From: Panacagrimonas sp046594215
Lineage (GTDB): Bacteria > Pseudomonadota > Gammaproteobacteria > Nevskiales > Nevskiaceae
NCBI GenBank assembly: GCA_046594215.1
Contig: JBKJPX010000042.1
Coordinates: 1 to 64,000, forward strand
Reading direction: 5' to 3'
Length of the DNA stretch: 64,000 nt
Below the pieces are notes generated by a model. The model was not told the origin of the DNA and made no database searches. It saw only the letters and a list, made by a program, of their open reading frames with translations. The stretch's first letter is position 1. Every line of letters begins with the position of its first letter. The position numbers were made by a program, and so were the translations under genes. This document shows positions 28,732-37,369 of this stretch, in pieces.

Positions 28732-28770
28732 TGTCTGCACTTCGGACAGAAGTGTCCGAGGAATCGGACA
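28732..28770. promoter_or_regulatory. tandem palindromic upstream activating sequences
   Basis: Site 2 is TGTCCGA-GGAA-TCGGACA (28753-28770), a perfect 7-bp inverted repeat. Site 1 at 28732-28748 (TGTC...TCGGACA) is a weaker copy; their centres are about 22 bp apart. They are 100-150 bp upstream of the candidate -24/-12 promoter, the usual place for sigma-54 activator sites. Confidence 0.6.
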
Positions 28771-28978
28771 GAGGCTCGGCCGAGGGCCTGTTAACGCTTA
28801 GTTGATCGCTGCGGCCGAGTCCGTTTTGGCCCAGGGCAAGGATCTAGCAGCCACCCGCCTTGATGAGACCCTCGCAAGCGAGTTGAATACTTGGGTCCGC
28901 CACGAGCGGCGTCACGACTCGAAGCTGACCCGCCGAAGCATCCTCGGCCTCCGGCTCACGCAGGATGGAGGACGCAAC

Positions 28979-30943
28979 ATGAATTCCGTTCCGAGCCCCT
29001 ACGTCGGATTCCACAAGGACGCGCGCGGCGTGCGCAGCCTGTGGGAGCGCTTCAATGCGGGCGTGCTCGACACCGAGGAACGACGCACGCCCTACCTGCA
29101 GCTGCTGCTCGGCGAATGGCAGCGCTGCTCGGCCCTGGGCGTGGACGTCGCCATGACCAAGGGCCGCCGCCTGAGCGAGGAGGAATTCCGTCAGCGCCGC
29201 GAGGCCGAGCAACTGCTGCTGCAGACCTCGGTGCCCATCGTGCAGGACGTCAGTCACTTCCTGGTCGACGTGCCCGGCATCATGATCCTCACAGAGCGCA
29301 CGGGCACCATCCTGCACATCACGGGCGACCCTGCGGTACGCGAGCGCGCGGCCGTGCAGTCCAACATCATCGAGGGCTCGCAGTGGAACGAGCTCAGCGC
29401 CGGCACCAACGGCATGGGCACCGCCCTCTCGAAGGGGCAGCCGGTACATGTCTTCGCAACCGAACACTTCTGCGAGGGCTGGCACTCCTGGTCCTGCGCG
29501 GCCTCCCCGATATTCGACACCGACGGCCAGACCGTGCTCGGCATCATCGACTTCACGGCCATCGAAACCGACTTTCGCGACCAGGCCCTGGGCCTCACGG
29601 TGTCGGTGGCCAACTCGATCCAGGCGCGCATGGCGCTGCACCGCGAACTCGAGCGTCGCCGCATCCTCACGGCGTTCAGCGACGCTGCCCGGCATTACCC
29701 GCAGGACGACATGCTCGCGCTGGATCATGGCGGCCGGCCCCTGATGTACACGCCCAACGAGCGCTGCCGCCAGATCGCGGAGCGCTGGACTACCGCGCGC
29801 CACGACGGCATCACGGTCCAGGCAACCCTCGACGTGACCGCGCCCAACTCGGGTGCGCGCATCGGGTCGATCGTCCTGCTGGGCAGGCCGGCATCCGGGG
29901 TTCCACGCGCCGCGCGGCCCACACCGGCACCCGACGCCATTGCCCACTTCGGCGAGTTCACGACGCGCGATCCCGACACGCGGCGCATGTTCGACGACCT
30001 GCAGCGCATCGCCGCGGCCGACGTGAACCTGCTCATCATCGGAGAGACCGGGACCGGCAAGGAACTGCTGGCGCGACAGGTACACGCCTGCAGCCCGCGC
30101 CGCGACCACCCCTACCTCGCGGTCAACTGCGGCGCGATCAGCGAGCATCTGATGGAGAGCACTTTCTTCGGCTACGTGCGCGGCGCCTTCTCCGGCGCCG
30201 ACCCGCGCGGCCGCGCGGGATACTTCGAGTCGGCCAAGGGCGGCACGCTGTTCCTCGACGAGGTCGGCGAACTGCCGCCCGCGATGCAGGCCGCGCTTTT
30301 GCGCGTGCTCGAGGACGGCAGCTTCCAGCGCGTCGGTTCCTGCGAGACGCGCCACGCGACCTGCCGGATCATCGCCGCCACCAATCGCAACCTCGTGCAG
30401 CTCATCGCCGAGGGCCGCTTCCGCCAGGATCTCTATTTCCGCCTGAAGGTCGTGCAGCGCACGATCAAGCCACTGCGCGATCGGCCCTGCGACATCGGAC
30501 TGCTGGCAGAGCACTTCGCGACCGCCATGCGGCGCAAGCACGGCCTCGACGCGCTGACCATCACCGCCGAGGCGCACGCGGCCCTGCACGCCTACGACTG
30601 GCCGGGCAATGCCCGCGAGATCCGCAACGCGATCGAGGCGGCCGTGCTGTGCTCCGCGGGGAGCATCGAGCCCGACTGCCTGCCGCCCGAGATCCGCAAA
30701 GGACCTGCGCGTGCGGGCACAGCGCAGCTCCCGTTCTCCGCGCCGGCGCAGGAGAACCTGGGATCAGTGCGTGACTACGAGCGACAGATCATCGTCTCGA
30801 TGCTGCGCAAGTACCGCAAGGCCAACCGCGTGGCCAGCGTGCTGGGCATCGCGCGCTCGACGCTGTACCGGAAGTTCAGCGAGCTCAACATCCATCCCGG
30901 CGAGTTCACAGGGGCTTCGGCGGAGCCGGAATCGACGACCTAG
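28979..30943 (+). CDS. sigma-54-dependent transcriptional activator, AcoR type
   Basis: A 654-residue bacterial enhancer-binding protein. Seen: an N-terminal GAF-like sensor region (about 1-310) containing FLVDVPGIMILTERTG and EGSQWNELSAGTNGMGTAL, blocks typical of AcoR-like activators of alcohol, ketone or acetoin pathways. The AAA+ domain has Walker A GETGTGKE (about 355), the L1 loop GAFSGA (about 402; Ser replaces the usual Thr of GAFTGA) and Walker B GGTLFLDEVGE. A C-terminal Fis HTH is RVASVLGIARSTLYRKF. The ATG at 28979 with GGAGG is chosen over a longer frame. It probably activates the divergent BVMO operon. Confidence 0.92.
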   Translation: MNSVPSPYVGFHKDARGVRSLWERFNAGVLDTEERRTPYLQLLLGEWQRCSALGVDVAMTKGRRLSEEEFRQRREAEQLLLQTSVPIVQDVSHFLVDVPGIMILTERTGTILHITGDPAVRERAAVQSNIIEGSQWNELSAGTNGMGTALSKGQPVHVFATEHFCEGWHSWSCAASPIFDTDGQTVLGIIDFTAIETDFRDQALGLTVSVANSIQARMALHRELERRRILTAFSDAARHYPQDDMLALDHGGRPLMYTPNERCRQIAERWTTARHDGITVQATLDVTAPNSGARIGSIVLLGRPASGVPRAARPTPAPDAIAHFGEFTTRDPDTRRMFDDLQRIAAADVNLLIIGETGTGKELLARQVHACSPRRDHPYLAVNCGAISEHLMESTFFGYVRGAFSGADPRGRAGYFESAKGGTLFLDEVGELPPAMQAALLRVLEDGSFQRVGSCETRHATCRIIAATNRNLVQLIAEGRFRQDLYFRLKVVQRTIKPLRDRPCDIGLLAEHFATAMRRKHGLDALTITAEAHAALHAYDWPGNAREIRNAIEAAVLCSAGSIEPDCLPPEIRKGPARAGTAQLPFSAPAQENLGSVRDYERQIIVSMLRKYRKANRVASVLGIARSTLYRKFSELNIHPGEFTGASAEPESTT

Positions 30944-30984
30944 CGAGGCCCCGACACGCACCCACCGTCACCAGGAGAACCACG

Positions 30985-31302
30985 ATGGAATTTCTGCTTC
31001 ACGCCAAGCTGCGCAAGCCCGACGGGATGAGCCACAAGGAATTCTTCGGCGTTTGGAGCCAGGAGACCGTCGCGGTCATGGCAGCCCGCGATGCGGGCGC
31101 GATCAAGCAGGTCTGGAAGGTGCCCGGTCGTTACGAGGTGATCGCCATCGTTGAGATCGCGGACACCGCGCAGATCGATCCGGTCACGCACAGCCTGCCG
31201 TTCTTCAAGCTCGGCTACGACTACGCCTGCGATTTCACGTGGACCATGCTCGGGTCCTACGACGACTGGGCCAGGCAGGTAACGACGCTCGCTCAGGGTT
31301 GA
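30985..31302 (+). CDS. muconolactone delta-isomerase-like small protein
   Basis: A 105-residue protein with the ferredoxin-like alpha/beta fold of the muconolactone isomerase (MIase/Dabb-like) group. Seen: N-terminal MEFLLHAKLRKPDGMSHKEFF strand and helix, then QVWKVPGRYEVIAIVEIADTAQID and LPFFKLGYDY, closely spaced as in MIase. AGGAG lies before the ATG. It starts 41 bp after the sigma-54 activator gene and is likely co-transcribed. True muconolactone isomerases work in the beta-ketoadipate pathway, but no other gene of that pathway is present, so this is more likely a paralog acting on a lactone or another intermediate. Confidence 0.75.
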   Translation: MEFLLHAKLRKPDGMSHKEFFGVWSQETVAVMAARDAGAIKQVWKVPGRYEVIAIVEIADTAQIDPVTHSLPFFKLGYDYACDFTWTMLGSYDDWARQVTTLAQG

Positions 31303-31306
31303 ACGG

Positions 31307-31339
31307 CCCGTAGCCCGGACAAGAAGTCCGGGCTACGGG
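31307..31339. repeat. perfect 14-bp inverted repeat of the GTAGCCCGG type
   Basis: CCCGTAGCCCGGAC pairs perfectly with GTCCGGGCTACGGG across AAGAA. It lies between the convergent MIase-like and MMPL genes. It lacks a T-run on either strand. GTAGCCCGG-bearing palindromes of this kind occur as dispersed intergenic repeats in many proteobacteria; it may also act as a bidirectional terminator. Confidence 0.7.
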
Positions 31340-31345
31340 CGCGCG

Positions 31346-33811
31346 CTACTTCGCGACGATGTACTTCGACAGGTCCACGCCCTCACCGATGATCAGGTCC
31401 TCGCGCGAAGCGAACTTCGGCTTCACGTACCAGACCAGCAGCGGCAGCAGGACCAGCGACAGCACCATGTTGATGAGCATGATCGCCACCAGCAGCAGGC
31501 CCATGTCGGCCATGAACTTGAGGTCGGACAGGAAGTACCACGGAAGAATGCCCGTCAGCATGATCGTGGCCGTGAACATGATCGCCTTGCCGGTGGTGGT
31601 CAGCGACGCGGTGATCGCCGCGCCCCAGTCGTGGTCGCGCGCCGTGAATTCTTCACAGATGCGTGACAGCAGGTAGATGCCGTAGTCGATACCCACCCCC
31701 ACCCCCATCACCGCCACGATCGTCGCATTGATGTCGAGACCGATGCCCAACTGGTGCATCGCCGCGATCTGCAGGAAATTCGACAGGTTCACCGGCACCA
31801 GCAGCAGGAAGGCGGCAACGAAGGAGCGGTAGGCGTAGGCCGAGATCAGCGCGATGGCCACGTTCACGAGGCCCAGGATCAGCCAGTGGTAGCGCTCGAC
31901 CACGTTGTTCATGGCCTGCTGCAGCGCGATGAAGCCGGTGCCCAGGCGCACGCGGAACGTCGGGTGATCGATTCCCACCATGTCGACCGCGCGCTTGGCG
32001 CTGGCCAGCGCGGCGTCGACCGTCTCCTGCTTGTTGTCGGCGTACCACAGCGAGACCGTCGAGTGCTGGAACACGAAGTCGGCGACATGGCCGAAGTTGA
32101 TCGGGTTGGATCCGAAGGTCACCGCGTCCGCCGCGCCGTTCACCGCCACGCGCGTGGGGTCGAGCGGCAGCCACTTGGGGTTGCCTCCCGACATCAGGCG
32201 GTTGCCTTCCATCATGTAGTCGGTGAACGACAGCGTGGCGCGCGGAGGCAGCACCGGGTCGGCCTCGACGATCTCCTGGATCTTCTTGCGCAGCATGGTG
32301 GCCTCCACGAGGCGCCCCACCCGCTCGCTGTCGTCGGCCGGGTTCTTCGCCTCGATCACGATCTCCAGCGTATTCATGCCGGGGAAGTTCGCGTTGATCG
32401 CGCGTACCGCGGTGTTGAACTCCGAGTCGTTCCACAGCAGGTTGCTCCCCTCGGTCGGGTTGCCGATCTTGATCTGCGACGAGTCGTAGATGGCCCAGAC
32501 GCCCAGCAGCGCGATCACGGTGGCGGTGATCCGCGCCGGCTTGCCGTAGCTGATGCGCGCGATCTTGTGGAGCAGCTTCTTCTGCAGCAGGTGGATCCCC
32601 GATTCCTTTTCCGCGCCGCCCGCAATCTCATCGATGTTGTGCGGCGTCGGCAGGTAGGACAGCAGGATCGAGATCAGGAACACGCCGGTCGGAATGATCC
32701 ACAAGGCCCAGGCGCCGCAGAAGAGCGCGTGGTTGTGCATGGTGACGATCGGGGCGACGGCGATGAAGACGATGCCGAACACGTCCGTGAGAATGCCCAG
32801 GATCGACGGCGCCATCATCACGCCCATCGTGATCTCGGCCGCCTTCCGCTTGTCCCCGATGTGACTCAGGATTTCGTAGTAGCGCTCGGTGTACTGGATG
32901 CAGTGCGAAAACGTTCGCGCCACCAGCAACAGCGGCACGATCATCAGCAGCGGTTCGATCGGTCTTCCCAGCCAGCCGATGAAGCCGAATCCCCAGACTG
33001 CGGCGACCAGCGCGCACACGATGGGCGTGACCACGCCGGCGATGTTACGCATGTACAGGACCAGGGCGAAGGTCAGCAGGCCCAGGGTCACGCCGAAGAT
33101 CTTGTAGGTCTGCTTCTGCAGCTTGTAGACCCAGCCCGTCAGCACCGGCTGGCCGGCGAGATAGACGTCGTGGTCCTTGTCGCGCGCCTTGATGACCAGT
33201 GCCTCGGCGTACTTGAAGGCCTCGCCGTACTCGATGGAGTCCAGGAAGGTGGCGTTTATCAGGGTCGCGGTCTCATCGCGCGAGACATAGAACGTGCGCG
33301 CGTTGGGCGACAGCTGGATGCGTCGACGGAAATCCTGCACCTCTTCGGGCGTCGACGGCGCGTGGCTGTCCATCAGCGGTTTCATGTCGATGCCGAAGGG
33401 CGTGGCCTCCGCGTAGCGCAGCTTTTCGGTCGACAGCGAGATGATCTGGTCATGATCGACGTTGGGCGCAAGGTCGATGTCGCGCGTCATCTTCCAGACC
33501 TTGTCCAGGGTTTCGGCGTGGTAGATGGTGTTGTCCGCGTCGCCACCGGCACCGGGCTTGCGCTTGATCATGATCGACATGGTCAGCGGGTTTCCGAAGT
33601 TCGGATGGTCGTAATAAACCTGCACGAAGGGATCGTCCTTCGGAAGCAGGTCCTTGAAGACCGTGCGGATCTGCACGCCCGGAAATCCCATCAGGAAGCC
33701 GATCGTGATCACGACGAAGGCGATCAGCACGCTACCCCGGTGATTCATGATCCAGCCGGCGAGGCGGAAACGCAGTGGATCGGCAGCTTGGTTCGGCGGA
33801 GAAGCAGTCAT
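31346..33811 (-). CDS. MMPL/RND-superfamily exporter
   Basis: An 821-residue inner-membrane protein with two repeats of one plus five transmembrane helices and large periplasmic loops, as in the MMPL/HpnN-like RND exporters. Seen: the first helix VLIAFVVITIGFLMGFPGV, the central membrane block beginning about residue 230 (TYKIFGVTLGLLTFALVLY), the second block ending with VLLPLLVWYVKP, and the motif VGVGIDYGIYLLSR in the second half with the conserved Asp used for proton coupling. The ATG at 33811 is chosen, 13 codons inside the longest frame. Such proteins beside DUF1329 and hydrophobic-substrate genes are thought to move lipids, sterols or hydrocarbons. Confidence 0.88.
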   Translation of the reverse strand: MTASPPNQAADPLRFRLAGWIMNHRGSVLIAFVVITIGFLMGFPGVQIRTVFKDLLPKDDPFVQVYYDHPNFGNPLTMSIMIKRKPGAGGDADNTIYHAETLDKVWKMTRDIDLAPNVDHDQIISLSTEKLRYAEATPFGIDMKPLMDSHAPSTPEEVQDFRRRIQLSPNARTFYVSRDETATLINATFLDSIEYGEAFKYAEALVIKARDKDHDVYLAGQPVLTGWVYKLQKQTYKIFGVTLGLLTFALVLYMRNIAGVVTPIVCALVAAVWGFGFIGWLGRPIEPLLMIVPLLLVARTFSHCIQYTERYYEILSHIGDKRKAAEITMGVMMAPSILGILTDVFGIVFIAVAPIVTMHNHALFCGAWALWIIPTGVFLISILLSYLPTPHNIDEIAGGAEKESGIHLLQKKLLHKIARISYGKPARITATVIALLGVWAIYDSSQIKIGNPTEGSNLLWNDSEFNTAVRAINANFPGMNTLEIVIEAKNPADDSERVGRLVEATMLRKKIQEIVEADPVLPPRATLSFTDYMMEGNRLMSGGNPKWLPLDPTRVAVNGAADAVTFGSNPINFGHVADFVFQHSTVSLWYADNKQETVDAALASAKRAVDMVGIDHPTFRVRLGTGFIALQQAMNNVVERYHWLILGLVNVAIALISAYAYRSFVAAFLLLVPVNLSNFLQIAAMHQLGIGLDINATIVAVMGVGVGIDYGIYLLSRICEEFTARDHDWGAAITASLTTTGKAIMFTATIMLTGILPWYFLSDLKFMADMGLLLVAIMLINMVLSLVLLPLLVWYVKPKFASREDLIIGEGVDLSKYIVAK

Positions 33812-33850
33812 GACGTCGATCAGTCGGGTCGCAGGAAGAGGAGAACGCAC

Positions 33851-33882
33851 AAAACCCGACGCCGCATGAACGCGGCGTCGGG
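33851..33882 (-). terminator. Rho-independent terminator after the second BVMO gene
   Basis: The minus strand reads CCCGACGCCGC-GTTCAT-GCGGCGTCGGG followed by TTTT: an 11-bp perfect stem with a short U-run, about 80 bp past the BVMO stop. It sits 40 bp before the MMPL start and so may be a partial block (attenuator) between the two genes. Confidence 0.75.
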
Positions 33883-33960
33883 TGAATCGGGGGAAAGCAA
33901 TTTTCAGCGAAGGCGGTCGAGATTACCCCGCCCGTCCAAGGGGGACTTGCACCCGGTGAA

Positions 33961-35427
33961 TCAGGCGGTCGTCGAAACCTCGAACTCCGAAACGTCAGGA
34001 TCCTTCATGTCCTGCCGGTACTGGTTGGGCGTGAAGGGATACATGCGCGGCACGCCGTTCTTGTCCAGGTACCAGCTCGAGCAGCCGGTCACCCACTGGG
34101 TCTTGTTGAAGCCTTCGCGCAGGTGCTCGTTGTAGCGATCCTGCGCCTCGAGGGTGGGACTCAGAGCCTTCACTTCCCCGCGCTTGATCAGGCGGACGAA
34201 ACTCATGATGTAGCGCATCTGGATTTCAGAGATGCCCGTCAGCGAGAAGTTGCCGATGGGGCTGTGCGGACCGATCACCATGAAGAAATTCGGGAAGCCG
34301 GCTACGGCGACCGAACGCAGTGCGCGCGCGCCCTGTTCCCAGACCTCTCCCAGGCTCTGGCCCTTCTCGTTCCTGATCACGAGATTGCGCGTGTAGTCGA
34401 GCGCGTGGAAACCGGTGGCGGTGACGATGACGTCGAGCTCGTGCAGCTGCCCGTCCTTCGTTCGGATGCCCTTGGGCTCGATGCGCTGGATGCCTTCGGT
34501 CACCAGCGAAACGCCAGGCTTCTGGATCGACTTGTAGAACTGGTCGGAGAAGATCAGGCGGCGGCAGCCCAGTTCGAACTTCGGCGTCAGCTTCTCGCGC
34601 AGCACCGGATCCTTGACCTGCGCCAGGTGACGGCGGCAGAGCTTCTCCAGCAGGTTCTTCATCTTCTGGTTGCCGATGACGGCCTGGCAGAAGGTGCTCT
34701 CGAGAACCCAGTTCTGGATGCGGCCGGCGGCCCAGGACACTCTCGGAATCAGGCGGTGCAGCTGGCGCAGCCAGTTGGGACGCCTGGTGTCGAAGTTCGG
34801 GCACACCCACTGGGCGGTGCGCTGGTACATCTCGAGCTTGGAAGTCTGGTCGGCCAGCGCGCAGATGATCTGCGTGGCGGTGGAGCCGGTGCCGATGACG
34901 CCGACGCGCTTGCCATCGAGGTCGACCGAGTGATCCCATCGCGCGCTGTGGAACTGCGGACCCTCGAAGCTCGCCAGGCCTTCGATATCCGGCTGCATCG
35001 GGTGGACCAGCACGCCCAGGCAGTTGATGACGATCTGCGCGCGGCGCTTCATGCCGTCCGCGCTGGTGACGGTCCAGGCGCCGTCTTCGCGAACTACCGA
35101 GGTGATGCGCGTGTTGAAGCGCACATGCGGCGTGACGTCGTACTTGTCGGCGCAGAGCTTGAAGTAGGCGTGGATCTCCGGGCCTTCGGCGTACGTCGAC
35201 TTCCAGCGCCAGTTCGGCTCGAAGCTGTAATCGTAGCTGTGCGCCGGCACGTCGCAGGACAGGCCGGGATACGTGTTGTCGCGCCAGGTCCCGCCGACGC
35301 TGGCGCCCATCTCGAGGATTTCGAAGGTCTCGATGCCCTCTTCCTTGAGCTTGATGCCCGCGAGGATGCCGGACATGCCGGCGCCCAGGATGAGAACGGT
35401 GGGCGTGTTGATCTTGGCTTCGGTCAT
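33961..35427 (-). CDS. Baeyer-Villiger-type flavin monooxygenase, second copy
   Basis: A 488-residue class B flavoprotein monooxygenase, not a close duplicate of the first. Seen: FAD motif GAGMSG (about 15-20), GGTWRDNTYPGLSCDVPAHSY (split) as in the phenylacetone/FMO-like subgroup, BVMO fingerprint FEGPQFHSARWD (about 154-165), and NADPH motif GTGSTA (about 179-184). It is expected to oxidise a ketone, aldehyde or heteroatom. The ATG at 35427 with GGAGGAAGC is chosen, five codons inside the longest frame. It faces an AraC/OruR-type regulator and is followed by the MMPL gene. Confidence 0.9.
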   Translation of the reverse strand: MTEAKINTPTVLILGAGMSGILAGIKLKEEGIETFEILEMGASVGGTWRDNTYPGLSCDVPAHSYDYSFEPNWRWKSTYAEGPEIHAYFKLCADKYDVTPHVRFNTRITSVVREDGAWTVTSADGMKRRAQIVINCLGVLVHPMQPDIEGLASFEGPQFHSARWDHSVDLDGKRVGVIGTGSTATQIICALADQTSKLEMYQRTAQWVCPNFDTRRPNWLRQLHRLIPRVSWAAGRIQNWVLESTFCQAVIGNQKMKNLLEKLCRRHLAQVKDPVLREKLTPKFELGCRRLIFSDQFYKSIQKPGVSLVTEGIQRIEPKGIRTKDGQLHELDVIVTATGFHALDYTRNLVIRNEKGQSLGEVWEQGARALRSVAVAGFPNFFMVIGPHSPIGNFSLTGISEIQMRYIMSFVRLIKRGEVKALSPTLEAQDRYNEHLREGFNKTQWVTGCSSWYLDKNGVPRMYPFTPNQYRQDMKDPDVSEFEVSTTA

Positions 35428-35528
35428 GCTTCCTTCCTCCATCGAATGCTGCCGGGTTCGGCGTGCACACCGGACTGGCGCCGGTTCATGCCTTGCCTTG
35501 CATCATGCGCCCGAACGTACGTCGAAGC

Positions 35529-35565
35529 TTGACATCAGATGCCATACTTTTGACATTAGATGCAA
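35529..35565. promoter_or_regulatory. direct repeats spaced 21 bp, candidate AraC-type operator
   Basis: TTGACATCAGATGCCA (35529-35544) and TTGACATTAGATGCAA (35550-35565) match at 14 of 16 bases and start exactly 21 bp apart, two helical turns, as AraC-family dimers require. The block is framed by GAAGCTT and AAGCTTC. It lies about 100 bp upstream of the BVMO start and just before the regulator start. Confidence 0.7.
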
Positions 35566-35586
35566 GCTTCACGAGAGCGCTTTTCG

Positions 35587-36597
35587 ATGCCCGGAAATTT
35601 CGTTCGCAGCGCGCTGCTCAGCGGTGCCGAAGACCTGATCCGTGAACTCGGCGGCAAGCCGCTTGCCGTCGCGCGACGCGCCAACCTATCGCCCGAGGCG
35701 CTGAAGGATCCCGATATTCCCCTGCCCGGCCGCGCCGCCTACGCGTTCCTCGAATGCGCGGCCGAGATGTGCGACTGCCCGAGCTTCGGCCTGCGCCTGG
35801 GCAGCCGCGCGCAGATGGCCGTCGTGATTGGTCCGCTGTGGGTACTGCTGCGCAGCGCGCGCACGCTCGAGCAGATGTTCGAGGACCTTGCGGCCAACTT
35901 CGACGTCTACACCAGCGTGGCAACCATGACGGTCGAGCGACGGCGCGACGGCATGATCGTTTCATGGTCGTCGACGCTCGGTCAGACCGACAGCGAGGTG
36001 CAGATGGCGGAGCTGGCGCTGGCGGTCTGCGTGCAGGAAGTGCGGCGCCAGACCGTCTCGCGCTGGCAGCCGCGGAGCGTCGAGTTTCGCCACGCGCCGC
36101 CGAAGAATCTCGCCGACCACCGCGCGCTGTTCGGCCCGAACGTGGGATTCAACCGCGACCGCAACGCGATGTTCGTCGAAAAGGACCTGCTCAGCCGCCC
36201 GCTGTCCACCGGCGCGGCGCGCACGCACGCGCTGGTTGGCGCGCTGCTGCGGCGCGAGGAGGACGCGATGAGCGCGAGCATCGCGGCGCGCGTGGAGAGC
36301 GTGGTGCGCGCCGTGCTCCCGTTCGCGCCCTGCACCCTGCCCGATGTCGCCGCATCGCTGGGCATCCCGGTGCGCACCCTGCAGCATCGCCTGGACGCCA
36401 ACGGCCAGGGCTTCAAGGACATCAAGGATCGCGTGCGCGCGGACCTGGCGATGAAGTACCTGCGCCACTCGCAGCTGGGCCTGGGCGAGATCGCGGAAAT
36501 CCTGGGCTACTCCGAGCCCAGCGCCTTCAGCCGTTCGTTCCGGCGCTGGCATGGCCGCGCGGCACGCTCGGTGCGCAACGAGGCGAGACGGAGCTGA
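35587..36597 (+). CDS. AraC family regulator with OruR-type N-terminal domain
   Basis: A 336-residue transcriptional regulator. Seen: an N-terminal effector domain of the Arabinose_bd/OruR group (FVRSALLSGAEDLIRELGG, then LSPEALKDPDIPLPGRAAYAF), and a C-terminal double HTH with the conserved end LGLGEIAEILGYSEPSAFSRSFRRWHG in overlapping blocks (about 297-323). The start at 35587 is preferred: the earlier ATG at 35560 lies inside one of the operator-like direct repeats, while 35587 starts the conserved NFVRSAL region. It likely controls the divergent BVMO/MMPL genes and itself. Confidence 0.9.
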   Translation: MPGNFVRSALLSGAEDLIRELGGKPLAVARRANLSPEALKDPDIPLPGRAAYAFLECAAEMCDCPSFGLRLGSRAQMAVVIGPLWVLLRSARTLEQMFEDLAANFDVYTSVATMTVERRRDGMIVSWSSTLGQTDSEVQMAELALAVCVQEVRRQTVSRWQPRSVEFRHAPPKNLADHRALFGPNVGFNRDRNAMFVEKDLLSRPLSTGAARTHALVGALLRREEDAMSASIAARVESVVRAVLPFAPCTLPDVAASLGIPVRTLQHRLDANGQGFKDIKDRVRADLAMKYLRHSQLGLGEIAEILGYSEPSAFSRSFRRWHGRAARSVRNEARRS

Positions 36598-36715
36598 CTG
36601 CGACTGATCAGCCCACGCACGCGCGAAGTGCTCGCGATGCCGGGACTCAAGGCGACGCTCTTTCCCCGGTAGCAGCGTTGGTTCGGACGGCGTGAAGGCG
36701 CGTACGCGCTCGCCG

Positions 36716-37324
36716 CTAGATCTCCGACAGCAGCCGCTTTCGCTGCGCCTCGTATTCGTCCGCGGTGATCTGCCCCGCGTCGCGCAGCTTCTGGAGCTCG
36801 GCAAGCCGGTCCGCCATCGCGCGCGACGGTGCGGGCGCCTCGGGCATAGCGGGCGTTGCGCCCGGCGGCGCGACGTCCCAGTCGATGACCCAGGCCTGGG
36901 GATCGTTGCGGTCAACGTAGATCGTCAGCAGCTGTCCCTGGCCTATCTCGTAGGCGAACGGCGGCGAGCCATAAAGCGTGATCTGCCGCTTGGCCTGGCC
37001 GGGCACGGCGAGCTCGAGCGTGACCTTCAACTGCCGCCGGCGATTGATGAAGAACTGGGTCGGCTCGAGCTGCGCGACGACGGCGGTGCCGTGCACGCCC
37101 TCGCGCTTGAGTCGCTCGAAGGTGCTGACCCGACGCTGGTCGCGGAATGTCAGGCCCAGGAAAATCATGACGGCCAGCGCCCCGGTCGCAGCGAGGATCG
37201 CGGTGGTGCGCGAGCTCGGCGGCGCAAAACGCCAGACCAGGACCCCGAGAACCACCGACAGCAGCACGAATCCGTTGATCCAGCCTGCCAGGCTCTTCAG
37301 CGTGTAGAACGTTCCCGCCATCAT
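36716..37324 (-). CDS. SHOCT-domain membrane protein, paralog 1
   Basis: A 202-residue protein with two N-terminal transmembrane helices (GFVLLSVVLGVLVWRF; TTAILAATGALAVMIFLGLTF), a cytoplasmic beta-domain (RRRQLKVTLELAVPG ... LLTIYVDRNDPQAWVIDW), and a C-terminal short SHOCT helix pair (ADRLAELQKLRDAGQITADEYEAQRKRLL in blocks). SHOCT motifs mediate oligomerisation; the function is not known. It lies 45 bp downstream of a paralog sharing DRxDPQxxxIDW and the SHOCT end, so the pair came from a tandem duplication. Confidence 0.8.
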   Translation of the reverse strand: MMAGTFYTLKSLAGWINGFVLLSVVLGVLVWRFAPPSSRTTAILAATGALAVMIFLGLTFRDQRRVSTFERLKREGVHGTAVVAQLEPTQFFINRRRQLKVTLELAVPGQAKRQITLYGSPPFAYEIGQGQLLTIYVDRNDPQAWVIDWDVAPPGATPAMPEAPAPSRAMADRLAELQKLRDAGQITADEYEAQRKRLLSEI

Positions 37325-37369
37325 TTCCCCGCTCTCCCCGTCAGATCCTGATCTGCGACCGCGATCATT

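Larger units (their letters stand above)
28533..28978. other. divergent control region, BVMO operon / sigma-54 activator
   Basis: This 446-bp non-coding interval holds the BVMO ribosome site (minus strand), a candidate sigma-54 promoter at 28618-28632 and tandem activator palindromes at 28732-28770. The part 28780-28978 next to the activator gene shows no further element I would name, apart from GGAGG before the activator ATG. Confidence 0.6.

Noticed and set aside
31754..34135. A 793-codon plus-strand open frame opposite the MMPL gene.
   Set aside because: Antisense shadow; Arg/His/Gln-rich composition, no domains, and it crosses the terminator and the gene boundary.
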